From: Acanthochromis polyacanthus
Lineage: Eukaryota; Chordata; Actinopteri; Pomacentridae
NCBI RefSeq assembly: GCF_021347895.1
Contig: NC_067131.1
Location: 10,816,653-10,880,652, forward strand
Reading direction: 5' to 3'
DNA: 64,000 bases
A program made the translations under genes and the position numbers. The notes under the pieces are model-generated. The model worked only from the letters and a program-made list of their open reading frames with translations. It did no database searches and was not told where the DNA came from. This document shows, in pieces, positions 33,345 through 45,000 of the stretch (position 1 is the stretch's first letter; each line of letters begins with the position of its first letter).

Positions 33345-33702
33345 GTAATCTTTCACAGTGAGCAGATGTTCTTGTGTTGCAGGTCCATGGTCCAGATGTG
33401 GACATCGAACAGGCCAGGGGGTCTGGCACCGTGTACTTCCTAGAGCACCTCCTCCTTTTGCATTCTTCATATGGGATGGAAATAAAGTAACGCTGGTTTA
33501 GCACGTCCATCAAAGGCCTGTAGGTGTGAAGCAGGAAGTCGTACTGCTTAAAGCCATCTTCACCAACTTCAATCTGATCTTGGGGCTGGAGGAACTCATC
33601 CTGATGGACCACGCAGCAGTTGGGCAGGTTCTTGATCAGGCGGTTGGTGAGGCTGGTTTTCCCTCCATTGGTTATGCCGCCGATGCTGATGATGTACTTC
33701 AT
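33345..33702 (-). pseudogene. processed pseudogene of nicotinamide riboside kinase (nmrk)
   Basis: Starting at ATG 33700-33702, the minus strand reads [20 protein letters not shown] (Walker A loop GGxTNGGKT), then [20 protein letters not shown] and DGFKQYD. It then jumps directly to [12 protein letters not shown] and [21 protein letters not shown]. About 45 family residues between KQYD and FLL are missing in frame. A C is lost after PDP, shifting the tail; the shifted frame continues [12 protein letters not shown] and stops near 33357. There are no introns across several expected exon junctions. Intact NMRK phosphorylates nicotinamide riboside to NMN; this copy cannot. It sits just beside the hAT element. 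Confidence 0.8.
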
Positions 33703-33947
33703 GTTTTCAGATTGGTCAAAGCTCGGAAAAAGGGTCAAAAACGTCGACAAAAACCGAGTCGGGAGTGATCAGACGTGAAAGAGAAGGTTGCAGCAGGAAA
33801 CGTCAACTACTCGAGTCCTCCATGGCACTTGAGTTTAGTGTGTAAGGTAAGAGCAGAAAGGGAGCTGCCACTCGGACGCGGTTCTTCCACCAAGAGAGGA
33901 CCTCTTTCTGCTGTTGCTGCTACACATACTGCCCTAGTTGAGGTTTG

Positions 33948-34185
33948 AGGTGGAATATTCCTTTGAACCAGCCCCTCAGGTCTCGGAGGATTTTGGATGG
34001 AATACTCAGTTAAACCAACATTTTAGGTGAATGTCCAGGGATTTTTGGTGGAATGTTCCTTTAAGGTGGATGTGTGAGGACCTTGTAGGTGGAATACTTC
34101 CTGAAACCAACCTTTTAGGTCAACATTCAAAGATTTAAGGTGGAATATTCCTTTAAACCAACCTAAATTTCAAGTTTTGATCATT
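33948..34185 (+). repeat. decayed minisatellite, unit about 45-55 bp
   Basis: Five diverged units begin GGTGGAATATTCCTTTGAAC, GGATGGAATACTCAGTTAAA, GGTGGAATGTTCCTTTAAGG, GGTGGAATACTTCCTGAAAC and GGTGGAATATTCCTTTAAAC, most followed by CCAACNTTTTAGGT and an AGGGATTT-like end. No coding frame crosses it. Confidence 0.65.
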
Positions 34186-36491
34186 ATCAAGTAAACCTCA
34201 ATCCAGATTCCTCATAATGATGTTTGAGATTTATGCTGCTGTTATTTGTTTAGTCCAGACTAAATGACAGAAATTCACAACTGTAATTTTATTTCAGGAC
34301 TCTGTTATTAAATGTCAGAACAATCCATGTGACTCTAAAAACTCAACAGCTTTACAAACTCTAAGATTAAACTCTCCACAAGAGTGGAGAGTTTAGTGGA
34401 ACTAAAACCCTTCACGTCTCCACAAGGATCCAAAATAAGTTGGACTTCTACATGAGAGCTTTAATTATTCTTCATCTGCTTCCTGAAAAGTTTGGTCAAT
34501 AAAAGACAAAAACTAATATTTTCAGCTGAAGTAAAGACAGACTTTGTGATTTTTCTGCTCACATGTTGTGTTGCTGTAAACTTACTCTTTCAAATAAATA
34601 GCCTACTAACCCCCTGGCAACCAGTGTTTGTCCTGTTTTTGTGTCACTCCTCGGTGATCCGAGACAGCCAATCATAATGTTTTTTGAGCAACACACCATA
34701 CTATAACATTTTTACAATAATGGTTCTACGATGGAACCAGTTTGACATGTTCAGGTGTTCTTTGTGTGAAAACTCAGAGATTTCAGGTATCAGAAGGTGG
34801 TTTTCAACTTTCTTTGTTAACTTTCTGCTTCAACTTTAAACTAAATTTACTTCACTAAGCCAGCCCTCTGGACTTGCAGTAAGCTGTGTTCCTATTGGCT
34901 GTCCAGGTGGCTGCTCAGCGTTATCAGGAACACCTGAGCAGCTCAGTGTCTTCCTGCTGTGTTTGGTTGCAGTCAAACATTTCCTCTGCTTCTCTTCACT
35001 GAACTGGGTTTGGCTCTGTTGCTTTAGTTTGTTTTTTAGGCGTTGGCTTGCAGCTTGCAGCAGTAAACTCACCTTTAATGTGTTTCTTGGTGAGTTTTAG
35101 GGCTTTGTACTGGATAGTTGTCTTGGTAAATGTGGTTCTTTAGCCACAGTTAGCACGTGGTGCTAATGTGTGCAGTGATTAGTGGATTTGGTGTAGCTGA
35201 GTTGTGTCTTTATCTTGGCTGTAGTGAATCTTTAGAGGTTTTTGGTCAGGCACATTCTGTATTCTTGTTTGTGAACCGACATTGGTTGTCCAGAAGGTAA
35301 GAGTTCCTGTCCTGATTCTGTTTAAAGAGCTTCTCTGGTAGGCTGCAGGAGACTTTAGCGTTTGGGTTGTGCTAGTTTGGTTTTTGTATGTTTCATTTGG
35401 ACAACTATCTTGAGGCCCCTCCATGTGGTTTAGTGAGGTTTTGTGGAACAGTTCTACAAAGCAACCTGCAGCAGAAGAGACTTTTTAGGAAGTTCTGGAG
35501 ACCGGACTTTAGATCAGCAGAAACATTTGTCAGCAGTTTGAGCAGGAGAAGGTGAGCTTCAGAGTAGAAATGAGAAGGAAACCTTCTTGACCCATGTGGT
35601 GAGGTCCTGTACCAAGAGTTTGAGCAGGTTGTGAAGAGTCTGTAGTTCTTTGGTCTGAAAGCACCGGAAGAGTCGACTCATTAAAGGAGAAAACAGGAGA
35701 TATTGTTGGTTCTTCTGTAACTCTGCAGTTTCCTTGGACTGAATATCAAGTTTCTGTTTTAAATGATTTACTGTGTGAGCCCAAGAAGACTTCAATAAAC
35801 TCCCTCCATCCCCTGGATGCATGTTTTATTACCATGTTAAATGTTTTTTTTTTTATGTTTTTGAGTTTTAATCATAGTTTCAGCTTAGTTTTTTCACTCT
35901 GCTTGTTTAGTTTTGTCATCTGTGTGAAAGATTCTAAATAAATAAAGTTGAATTGATAAACTGAACAACTGACTAACTCATGATTGTGACAACAGAAGTA
36001 TTTTTTGTGATTCAGAGATGTTTCATTTTTAAGGTTGGGGTTAAAATCTTCGTGGGGAAAAAGATTAAAGAAATAAATTGCACTGAAAAAGCAATTAAAT
36101 TAAAGGAGAAACACAAAACTTTTAAAAAGAAAATTAATCATTAAATACATTAATAACAGATACTGCAGAGTTTTTTCTCAAATATAGAAAATGGGGGGAA
36201 AAAATGTAATACCGGTGGTTTAATTTCAACTTACTAAATTGAGGGCGATGATTTTAAAAAGTTTAAGGTCAAAATGTAAAAGCATCACATCTAAGTAAAC
36301 AAGACAAGGTTCAATAAATGAAACTGTGGTACAAAAAGTAAGCAGTGGCCAAAAACACACAGACTACTAGGGAATCAATGCCGCTGGCTAAAGATTGACA
36401 AGTGACTAAGTAAGGTATAGAGGAGTTTGGGGGTATTAAAGTCAAACTGTAAAACTCTGGTCTCATAGTGTGCTGACAGTTTGACAGCACC
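34186..36491. other. intergenic region upstream of habp2; possible retroposed or repeat segment 34850-35945
   Basis: 34369-34394 holds an 11-bp perfect hairpin (AAACTCTCCAC/GTGGAGAGTTT). From about 34850 to 35945 composition changes to T/G-rich with CTTGCAGCTTGCAG, and the block ends in a T run, AATAAATAAAG (35937-35947) and AATTGATAAACTGAAC, like the 3' end of a transcript or retroposon. No protein family was recognised on either strand. Directly before habp2, TATTAAAG at about 36436 could serve as a TATA-like element. Confidence 0.35.
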
Positions 36492-39073
36492 ATGCTGGCT
36501 GCAGGGGTCCTGCTCATTTTCCTCAGTGTGCTAACTGTACATGGAACCGACACAGTTGTAAGTTTCTTGATGTGTTTAGGAAACTATTCAAACGGGGGCA
36601 TTTTTGTCTGTGGGAATTGACTCTTGATTTGCTCTCTGCTGTGACTTTGTCATTTCAGCTGGATGTCGATTATTGTAAGAATCTTTCTTCAGCTGATCTA
36701 CGGTGGTGGTGACGGGCTTGATATTAATTTCAGTTCCTCATTTATATTTCCTAGAAACTTAGCAACCACTTTTGTTTAATTTCGTCATGTTGCATGATGT
36801 GTGTGAATTTAAAAAAAAAAATTAAGATGAAATAGAATGATGGATGTTCATCATTTTTATGATAAATGTAGTTTCAGCACATTATTTCTTTCACATCTGG
36901 TTTGAATGCAGGATGAAATTATACATTCCAATAACATGTCACCAAACAAATGAGCTAAACTGTTTCACAAAGTTATATTCCTTTACAGTAAAAGTAGAAT
37001 TTCTTGTCTTTTCTTAAATCAATATCCCAGCAAGGTTTGCTCTGTAATTCAACCTCTTATCTCTTCATGCTCTTTATTGCAAAACTCCTGTTTTTAAACA
37101 GCTCTCTGTTTTTGGCAGACATAGAATATGACTATGACTACACCACTGAGGCTCCTGTTGATATCGAATATGATAACTGGTTGATTGACCTCTTAGAAGA
37201 ATCCAGTAAGTGGCTCTGGTAGACTGCATGTGATTAATCACTGTTTCTGTATTACCTTTAACATTTAGACACTTTTAATTCAGATTTTGTCCCTGCAAAA
37301 TGACTCTTTCTTGCCATTTCCAGGTGCTTGTGATCCATATCCTTGCTTAAATGGTGGCTCCTGCCAAAGTAAATCTGCTACAGAATTCACATGCTCATGT
37401 CCTGAGCCCTATAGAGGCACAAGGTGTGAGCAAGGTAGGTGGGATTTTAGCTGCATTTCATTTTCACTCTGTAATTTTACAGGGTTTAGTTTTTTTATTC
37501 TTATTTTTTGGATGTTGAATTGTACATTTTATTTTAATTCTAAATATAACTCAATGAAACACATCTTGAATTTAATCACTTTTAAAGGCTATTGATATTT
37601 TTTTTTTATTTTCTAGTGAGAAATATTTGCAAGGATGTCAAATGTGGCTTTGGTGATTGCATCATCAACCTAAATAAACAGCCATTTTACGAGTGCAAAT
37701 GCAAGCCTCCGTACCAAGGCTCAGACTGCAGGACATGTGAGTGTATCAGACAGCACGTTGTACAGAATATCCACTTATTTTCTGGCAAATATTGTGTTTA
37801 TAGTATTTTTACTCATGCAGGAAACATTTCCATACAGATCTGCATTTAAGTAGTTATGGAGTCAGTGAACAAACCTGTGATAAATACAGAAAAATAACCA
37901 GCATCTGCATCCTAATGAAGTGTCTGCCTTGTCTGCATCAGTGCCAGCATCTCCCTGTGAACCCAACCCATGCAAGAACGGAGGCACCTGCATAAAAACC
38001 AAGCGCCGCTTCCGCTGTGCTTGTCCAGATGGCTACAGCGGGAAGTTCTGTGGAACTGGTAAAGACTTCATGACGCAAAGCCACAGTCACATTCACTGGT
38101 ATTTCTGGTGTTGAAGTTATTGTTATTTAAAACGCAGACAATTATCTATGGTTGGAAGCCCAAAGACCACTTTGTATTCAGCTCAACATACTGTAGTTTG
38201 TCCTCACACAAGTAAACAATATGATGTAGTGACAAGCACAGTGTCGTTTTTTAGGTTTTCTGTTCAACTGTTCCACTTTTACACATTTTTTTTCTGAATT
38301 CCTTAGCTCACTTTCAGTGACTGTATAACTTTCATACGCGTCTGATCATTTTATGTAGATCCTAATGACTGTTATGAGGGAAATGGAGAGTCATACAGGG
38401 GTGCAGTCAGCATGACAGAAGATGGGCAGGAGTGTCTGGACTGGAAGTCTAATTTCATTCTACTAAATGGACAGAATCCTTTCACCGCATACTCAAACTT
38501 CTCTGGCCTGGATTCAAACACACAGAACCACTGCAGGTATTTGACTTTTAGCTGGTATACCTATGTTTACATCAGTTCATCTTGTTTGACATAACCTATG
38601 TATTGTTCTAACCTATTTTAAGCTGTTATGTATTGCATTTTTATCTGTCAAATTCAAATTATTTAAATGGAATAAGATTTTGTTTGTAGAGAAATTAACA
38701 TTACTGATAAAAGTTCAGGAAAGTATGACTTGCTTTTGTCATCATGTGGCACTCCAAAGGGTGGCCAAGGTCAACATTTTTTTAAATTCCACATTTAACA
38801 ACAATAAATTGTTTGTTTTTTCAAATTATTACAGAACACATACTTTGATTTAAGGTCAGAAAAAGACAAAAGTAATTTTCTGTTGTTGGAATTAATAATA
38901 TGAGAACAGACACAGTGGGATAATTTACTTGAATTCTTTGTATTTTACAATTTACTCTCCATTTTAGGAACCCAGATGGTGACGACAAGCCTTGGTGTTT
39001 TATCAAAAAGCGAGGAAAACTGGACTGGAATTTCTGCAAAGTCAAAGAATGCTCGAAAGGTGATTGTTTCTGC

Positions 39074-39160
<87 letters not shown>

Positions 39161-39420
39161 TTTTCTACACCGGTGGGGACTTACCATTGACTCCCATTCA
39201 TATCTAACTCCTAACCCTTACCCTAACCTTAACCATCACCAAATCAATGCCTAACCCTAAACAAACGTTTTTGCACTTTTACATTTTTTATTAACAACAA
39301 TATAGCCAAGAAAACGGTGTTGCCACCCGTGGGGACCTCATTTTAGGTCCCCACCGTAAGACAAGTCCCCACCTTTATAGCAAATAGTCAGGTCGAAGTC
39401 CCCACCGGTATAGCAGAAAC

Positions 39421-39495
<75 letters not shown>

Positions 39496-40868
39496 CATGT
39501 GCATATAGATGTTTAGAATTCACTGTTTCTACCCTGATGTTCCTCAGCCCCAGCTGCTCCACCCCAACCAGTTGTACCGGTTGTACCGGTTGCACCAAAT
39601 CCTCCCCAATTCTCCGAGTGTGGAAAACCACAGCCTACTCGCATTGTCAGGATTTTTGGGGGAAAAAAGTCTTTCCCGGGTGCTCATCCCTGGCAGGTGT
39701 CGGTGCAGACAAGAACTAAAGGATCATCCACTACGTTTTTCCACATGTGTGGTGGGATTCTCCTCAAATCCTGCTGGGTTCTCACTGCTGCCCACTGCAT
39801 GTAGGTGTCCTATTTGTGTGCCTTTTCCAGTTTGTTTGTTTTCCTGCTATAAGCTAGTGTTTTCTTTTGTTTCCAGAAACCCTAATGAAGAATTGCAAGT
39901 GGTGTTGGGAGGAGTGAACATTGACAAACATGAGGAAATTGACCAGACCATCCCCGTAATAGAGACGATTGTTCATGAAAACTACAAGGAGAAGACTGAG
40001 GCTTTATACAACGACATTGGTTTGCCACATTTACCAGCAGCGACATTTAAACTGAGACCACAGTCCATAGATTAATATTGACTACTAAAATACATTTGAT
40101 TATAAATGAAATAACTGATGTCCCATAATATATCTTACTTCCCGTACAGCTCTGCTCAAACTTCAAGTTACAGACAGCCCTTACTGTGCGAAAGAAACTC
40201 GCTTTGTGAGGGCAGCGTGTCTACTAAGCCAGCCCTTCCCACCTGGAAAGGAGTGTGTGGTCTCCGGATGGGGAAAAACTGAAAACCGTAAGACTCAGTT
40301 GACTGTTCAAAAGACCTTTACACATTTTTAAAAAAAAAGAAAAATCCCCAATTTTTTACTGATTTATTGCTTTGTTGTCCACAGCCAGTTCAATTCTTAT
40401 GCAGATTTGCTTTGACTTCCACTTTTCAGGCACTTACAGCAGCCACCTGCTGAACACTCGCGTGTTGCTGATCTCTCAAGAGCGATGCAGCATTCCTCAG
40501 ATCTATGGGAATGTGTTGGACAACAGCATGTTATGTGCAGGGATCCTACAGGGCGGTGTAGACTCCTGTGAGGTCTGTATGATTTTTAAAATACCATGCA
40601 AGAATCCACTTGACATGTTGCAGATCCCTTTTTGTCATCCATATGCATGAATGTGTTCCTTAGTGACCCTACATATATGATATTATGTTTCTCACTCTTT
40701 CTAACACTGCAGGGTGATTCAGGGGGTCCACTGGTGTGCGAAGAGGACGGTACGTATTATGTCACCGGTGTGGTGAGCTGGGGCATTGGCTGCGGTCTGA
40801 GGAACAAGCCCGGTGTCTACGCCAACGTCCACACGTTCCTTAACTGGATCGAAAGCAAGATCAACTAA
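36492..40868 (+). CDS. habp2: habp2 (hyaluronan-binding protein 2, factor VII-activating protease), complete
   Basis: Secreted plasma serine protease; the family binds heparin and hyaluronan and activates FVII and pro-urokinase. Thirteen coding exons: 36492-36557, 36659-36674, 37119-37205, 37324-37434, 37617-37736, 37942-38058, 38359-38536, 38968-39059, 39548-39800, 39877-40019, 40150-40287, 40430-40572, 40713-40868. Total 539 residues (human 560). Signal peptide 1-18 ([17 protein letters not shown]), acidic Asp/Tyr segment, EGF modules at about 57-93, 94-133 and 134-172, kringle about 173-260, Pro/Val linker, activation site R297|IFGG. Catalytic triad H345 (LTAAHC), D393 (NDIALLKL), S491 (GDSGGP); D485 in the S1 pocket predicts Arg/Lys specificity. 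All junctions keep frame. No defect seen. Confidence 0.95.
36659..36674 (+). CDS. habp2: 16-nt micro-exon of habp2
   Basis: CTGGATGTCGATTATT lies between the acceptor TTTGTCATTTCAG and the donor GTAAGA. It converts a phase-0 into a phase-1 junction and encodes LDVD plus the first base of Tyr. Without it the signal-peptide exon (phase 0 donor) would not join 37119 (phase 1 acceptor) in frame. This is strong internal support. Confidence 0.75.
39077..39154. repeat. (CA)n microsatellite
   Basis: About 38 CA units in the habp2 intron after the kringle; the left partner of a second CA tract flanking an inverted-repeat segment. Open frames across it are artefacts. Confidence 0.95.
39155..39420. mobile_element. 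266-bp inverted-repeat element between two CA microsatellites
   Basis: The left end GTTTGTTTTTCTACACCGGT GGGGACTT is the imperfect complement of the right end AAGTCCCCACC GGTATAGCAGAAAC (39393-39420). A second, inner pair (GTGGGGACCT/AGGTCCCCAC) lies at 39330-39354. The middle contains CCTAACCCTTACCCTAACC telomere-like steps. Flanking (CA)n on both sides is the habitual setting of this element in fish genomes. No coding. Confidence 0.6.
39424..39493. repeat. (CA)n microsatellite
   Basis: About 34 CA units ending in CATGCATGTGCATA, immediately 3' of the inverted-repeat element and about 50 bases before the habp2 protease-domain acceptor at 39547. Confidence 0.95.
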
Positions 40869-41778
40869 CAAGTGAATGAGCTGACTGAACTACATTCATT
40901 TGCTGCCACTCTGCATATAGAAATCTTTCTTTATCATAGGAAGAATAAGGAATTGCTGCTTACTTGTGCCTTGACAAAACAGTTTATTTTATCAGCGACA
41001 AAACCAAGCATTTACTCCCAGTCCAGCTTTGAGTTAAAAGAATCCCTGTTACGAACTCACAAAGCTGAACCTGCCAGACAGAAGTCATTACAGTCGTCTT
41101 GCCTGTCACCGAGCCTAGCTCAAAGTGCACTAGATTATCAGACCTGTGCTGCATGACTACAACAAGGCTGCGTCGGTGCCTCGTACATTTGGACTTGCAG
41201 CATGTTGTATTTACCAAAGATAAAAAACAAACAATGTAAAAATCCTTTGCACTTTGCATCGCTGGCCACATAGCAATCCCTGGTCCAGCTCCATATCTTC
41301 TGAACACACTTGATATACAAAAGCGCAATGTTTCATTTCAGCATTTCATTCAGTTTAACTTCTATCCTGCGGCAACCTTAATTCAGTTTTGGTGATCTTA
41401 ATGCTTTAACTGGTGTTGAAAATGGTCCTTCAGGGGCATTTTAACCCACTCAGACGTTTTAATAAAATGTCAAAAAAAAAACCACTTTGCATCTTGAAGC
41501 TTTTCTGAATTCCATTTTGTTTCGCACACACATAGACAACCTGTCCTAACAAACATGACAAGTCCCTCTCTGGTTCAACATGCTTAATCGCTTTTGTAAT
41601 CACATGAACTGTGCATTACAGTTCACTGTTGCACCTACAGCGGATCTGTTCGACATTATTGTAGCATCTCACATGATCGTAGTAAAATAAATCACTCAGT
41701 AAAAGTTAAAACCACTTTCCGAAAGTGACCATCTTTAACTGTCTCTAAACTCAATCATTTAAAAAAATCTACTCCGAT
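40869..41778. other. convergent 3' UTRs of habp2 and nrap
   Basis: 910 bases separate the stop codons of habp2 (+) and nrap (-). Both 3' UTRs must end in this space. Hexamers found are AATAAA 41461-41466 (+), ATTAAA on the minus strand at 41458-41463, and AATAAA on the minus strand at 40983-40988. No gene lies here. Confidence 0.6.
41458..41466. terminator. overlapping bidirectional poly(A) signal
   Basis: TTTAATAAA reads AATAAA on the plus strand (habp2, 593 bases after its stop) and ATTAAA on the minus strand (nrap, 316 bases after its stop). Either or both genes could use it. Inferred from hexamers and spacing only. Confidence 0.45.
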
Positions 41779-42069
41779 CTATGCGTCCTCTATCGCAGCA
41801 GCTTTACTAGACGAGGACATCTTGACTGTGTTCTGGAGGGCAGCTGATGAGGAGGACGAGGTGGTGCTGGACTTCTTCTCCATGGATCTGAATGACGTTG
41901 TGGTGGTGGTAGACTTCTTCTGAACAGTCTGGATGGTCTTCTTCCTCTTCACATGCAGGACCTCCATTGCGTCCATGTTAACGCCTTGCTGAATCTCCTC
42001 GCTGGTCTCCACCTGCTCAGAAGTTTGCTGTTGCTGTTGCTGCTGCTCCATCTGCTGCTGGTGATGCAG
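41779..42069 (-). CDS. nrap: nrap last exon: Gln/Ser/Thr-rich C-terminal tail
   Basis: Encodes [19 protein letters not shown], then an acidic stretch, the family-like [13 protein letters not shown], and a Thr/Ser-rich low-complexity end ([32 protein letters not shown]). The human protein has a corresponding ILHVKKKKALLL end, so about 50 residues after VKRKK are an extension. The CAG/CAA run is a possible length polymorphism. Confidence 0.88.
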   Translation of the reverse strand: MHHQQQMEQQQQQQQTSEQVETSEEIQQGVNMDAMEVLHVKRKKTIQTVQKKSTTTTTSFRSMEKKSSTTSSSSSAALQNTVKMSSSSKAAAIEDA

Positions 42070-45000
42070 CTGAAAGATGGAACGGAGGAAGTTAACAAGA
42101 ATAATGACTCATTAATGGGCATGGATTTTCGAGAATCTGCCTTTCTGTGTTCCCTCACCATCATCATGTGCTGGTAGTTGGCAATCGCCTCCTCGGTGCT
42201 AACTCCTTCAGCCAGACCCAGCTCTGCAGCCCGGCGGGCGAGCTCAGCCTTGTGGGAACCAGGAGGGGTCCAGCCCACTCCTCTGATCCAGTTCAGGTCT
42301 GACTTGTAGTTCACCTGCAACAGAGGGGAACAGCAGTTAGAGCAATACATCAGTTCTGCAGGAATCAAATTCGTTGAAGGATGCCAACAGGACATGTCTC
42401 ACCATATTTCAAATTGGACACTTAATCATAGCAATCTTATGCCACAGCTAAAATGAGCTTCAATTTTATTTATCTTATCTAACATAACAAGAAAACAAGC
42501 TGGAAAAAAATTTTTTTTATACTATCAACAGATTCCATGTAAGTTTTACAGCATGTTCTATAGATGTTCTATTGATTTTACATGAAACCGAGTCGCTCAA
42601 ACCAGCCACTATTTCTACACTTGAACACTACCAACCCCATGTTTGATGTGTCAAATAGTTTGTGATAATCTGACTTAAGTAGTTTGTTTAATTATGCAAT
42701 AACTTCTATTTGGCCACTACTGAAAGAATTTTTGTACCATTTCTACAGCCTTTTTTTATACACGAAAACAGACACTTGCTGAAAAACGACACTAATGAAA
42801 GGTGAGAGGCAGCCCAAACAGCTAAAGTGGGGGCTGGAAAACCAAAATAATGGGAGGGAGGATGCTAAAATGCTCCATAGAACTGAAGACAACTGAAACG
42901 TTGGGTGATAATTTGGTGTTTTCATCGCTGAACGTGACCTCATTTACATACAAGGCAGTACACTGCATTCAAATATTTAAATTCTGCCCTCAATAAACAC
43001 ATGAAGATGTAGTAGATCCAAATGAGGAGCAACCTTAGAGCCCTTACCATCTGAGATTGTAATTGAAAATACACAAAAAATATTAGAAAATAATCATATT
43101 TCCATCGAAAGAATTTGTAACAGCGATAGCATGTGAACTTTTGGGTGCCTGAGAGTAGTGTTTCCTTCTTAAAATATCAAATTTTAAAGAATTACTCGGT
43201 ATCACACACACTCAATATATATATATGCGAATTAAATGATGATTCTGGCTACAGTGAAGCCACTTCCACCATCTCATTCTTCAGCATTCTGTACGTGCAC
43301 CGTGACTCACATCGCTCTGCAGCTTGTAGGCCTGCTTGGCATGCTTGACGTTGAGCTGCTCTGGGTCACACGTGTAGTCGTGGAGCTTGCTTCGGTAGGT
43401 GAGGTCACTGGCCTGAGCCTGACTCTTTTTGGCCTGCAGGAACTCGGGCTGGTCTGCATGGATTTTGTAGTGGCCACGGTCCTCCTTGGACTGGCGTTTG
43501 TACTCCAGGTTGCTCTGGAGCTTGCTGGCTGCCAGAGAGTGCACCATCTTGGGGTCGTCCTCCACACAGCGCAGCCCCACCTGCTGGCCCTTCTCCTTCA
43601 CGTGGGACTCCTTGTAGCGGAACTGTTTGAGGGAGACAAACAGTTTTTAAAGCTTTTCTACTGAATGCTCTGTCTTTGCTTTGCTAATTCTGTTACATCC
43701 TGAATACCGAAGCAAAAATTATGTTAAAATGGACACGATCTGTACATTTAGTAGGGAATGTGACTATGTGCACCGACTGAACCATCGCACGGACTCACAT
43801 CACTGGCAATTTCCCTGGAGGCCTTAGCAGTTTGGAAGGGAATAGCATCCAGCCTCAGGTCATAGCCCGATGTCTTCACCTGCTCCCCAGATGCCTTGTA
43901 AACTTTCTACACGGGAAAACAGCAGTGAAGATGAGAATATTATAAGGAGATAGTGGTGTCTTTTCAAAATAATTTTCAATGATTCGCTTTGTCTGATGTG
44001 TGCTTTACATCACTAATCTGCTGGGCGTTCATCTTGGCTCTGACAAAGTCGGGATCATCCGGGTGTAAGGTGTATTTATGCATGTCATCATTCTTTCCAG
44101 ATTTGTACAGCCTCTGGCGTGCACAATAGACATGAAGAGGATATCAGCATCTATGATTTCTTACAGATTAATGAGATATTGGATTACTATTTTTAGCAAG
44201 TTTCTTTCTTCATCCTACCTCACTGCACTGCTGATAGCTCGTCTTAGCGTGGATGATATCAGGAGAGTCAGCCACTGAGGTGAACCTCAGGCTGTCCGGC
44301 AGCTGACGGTACTTTTTCTGCACAAAGACCACATTACTTAAACACAGATAGCTGAGGCTTGCATTAAAGTAAAAGGCATTTAAAGTGAAATTCAGGCTCA
44401 ATTACACAGACACAGAACATAAAAGAATCCTGTGTAAATGCAAAATGCAGCCACATAAGCAATCAGGGCTCTAAGTACCATGTGCAGGAGGTTTAACAAA
44501 AAAAATATATTAGATGTGGATTTTATGAAATGATTACAGTAGAAAGTGTAATTTAATTTGACAAAGATAAGCCAACCAGAATACTAAATAAGCAAAATTT
44601 CATCCCTGACAGTTAGATACTTTAAATGAGACCTTCACATAAGGTGGTTACATTTCACAAAAGTATCACTGAATACTGGCAACATATAGAAAAAATATCA
44701 TAAATCCATTTTTTAAAAGAATATACTTGCTCTGACGTACTAATAATAGATTTGAAATTTCATTTATACCATCGTCCACATCACATACTTACATCACTTA
44801 AAAGTTCTCCGGCCTTCATGGCAGACTCCAGCTGAGGTGCACCCACTCCATCCCAGGCCACTCCTTTCATGTAATTGAGGTCTGATTTGTAGAGTTTCTA
44901 CATATGACATAATAAAATTGGTCAGACAAGTTGCATTATACTACTAATGTCCTTACTTTTCCCTCCCTTATCTCAATATCTCACCTCACTCTGCAGGTTG

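Noticed and set aside
33526..33768. 80-codon plus-strand frame opposite the nmrk copy
   Set aside because: Antisense shadow of the kinase pseudogene; the minus-strand reading carries the Walker A motif and the homology.
34369..34394. Perfect 11-bp hairpin AAACTCTCCAC/GTGGAGAGTTT
   Set aside because: A short isolated palindrome with no T run or neighbouring gene end; in a eukaryotic intergenic region it is not evidence of a terminator or small RNA.
38821..39187. Minus-strand frames with long Cys-Val runs near 39000-39190 and 39338-39631
   Set aside because: Products of translating the (CA)n tracts; not proteins.
41953..42177. Plus-strand leucine-rich 74-codon frame
   Set aside because: Antisense of the CAG-rich nrap tail (CTG runs read as Leu).
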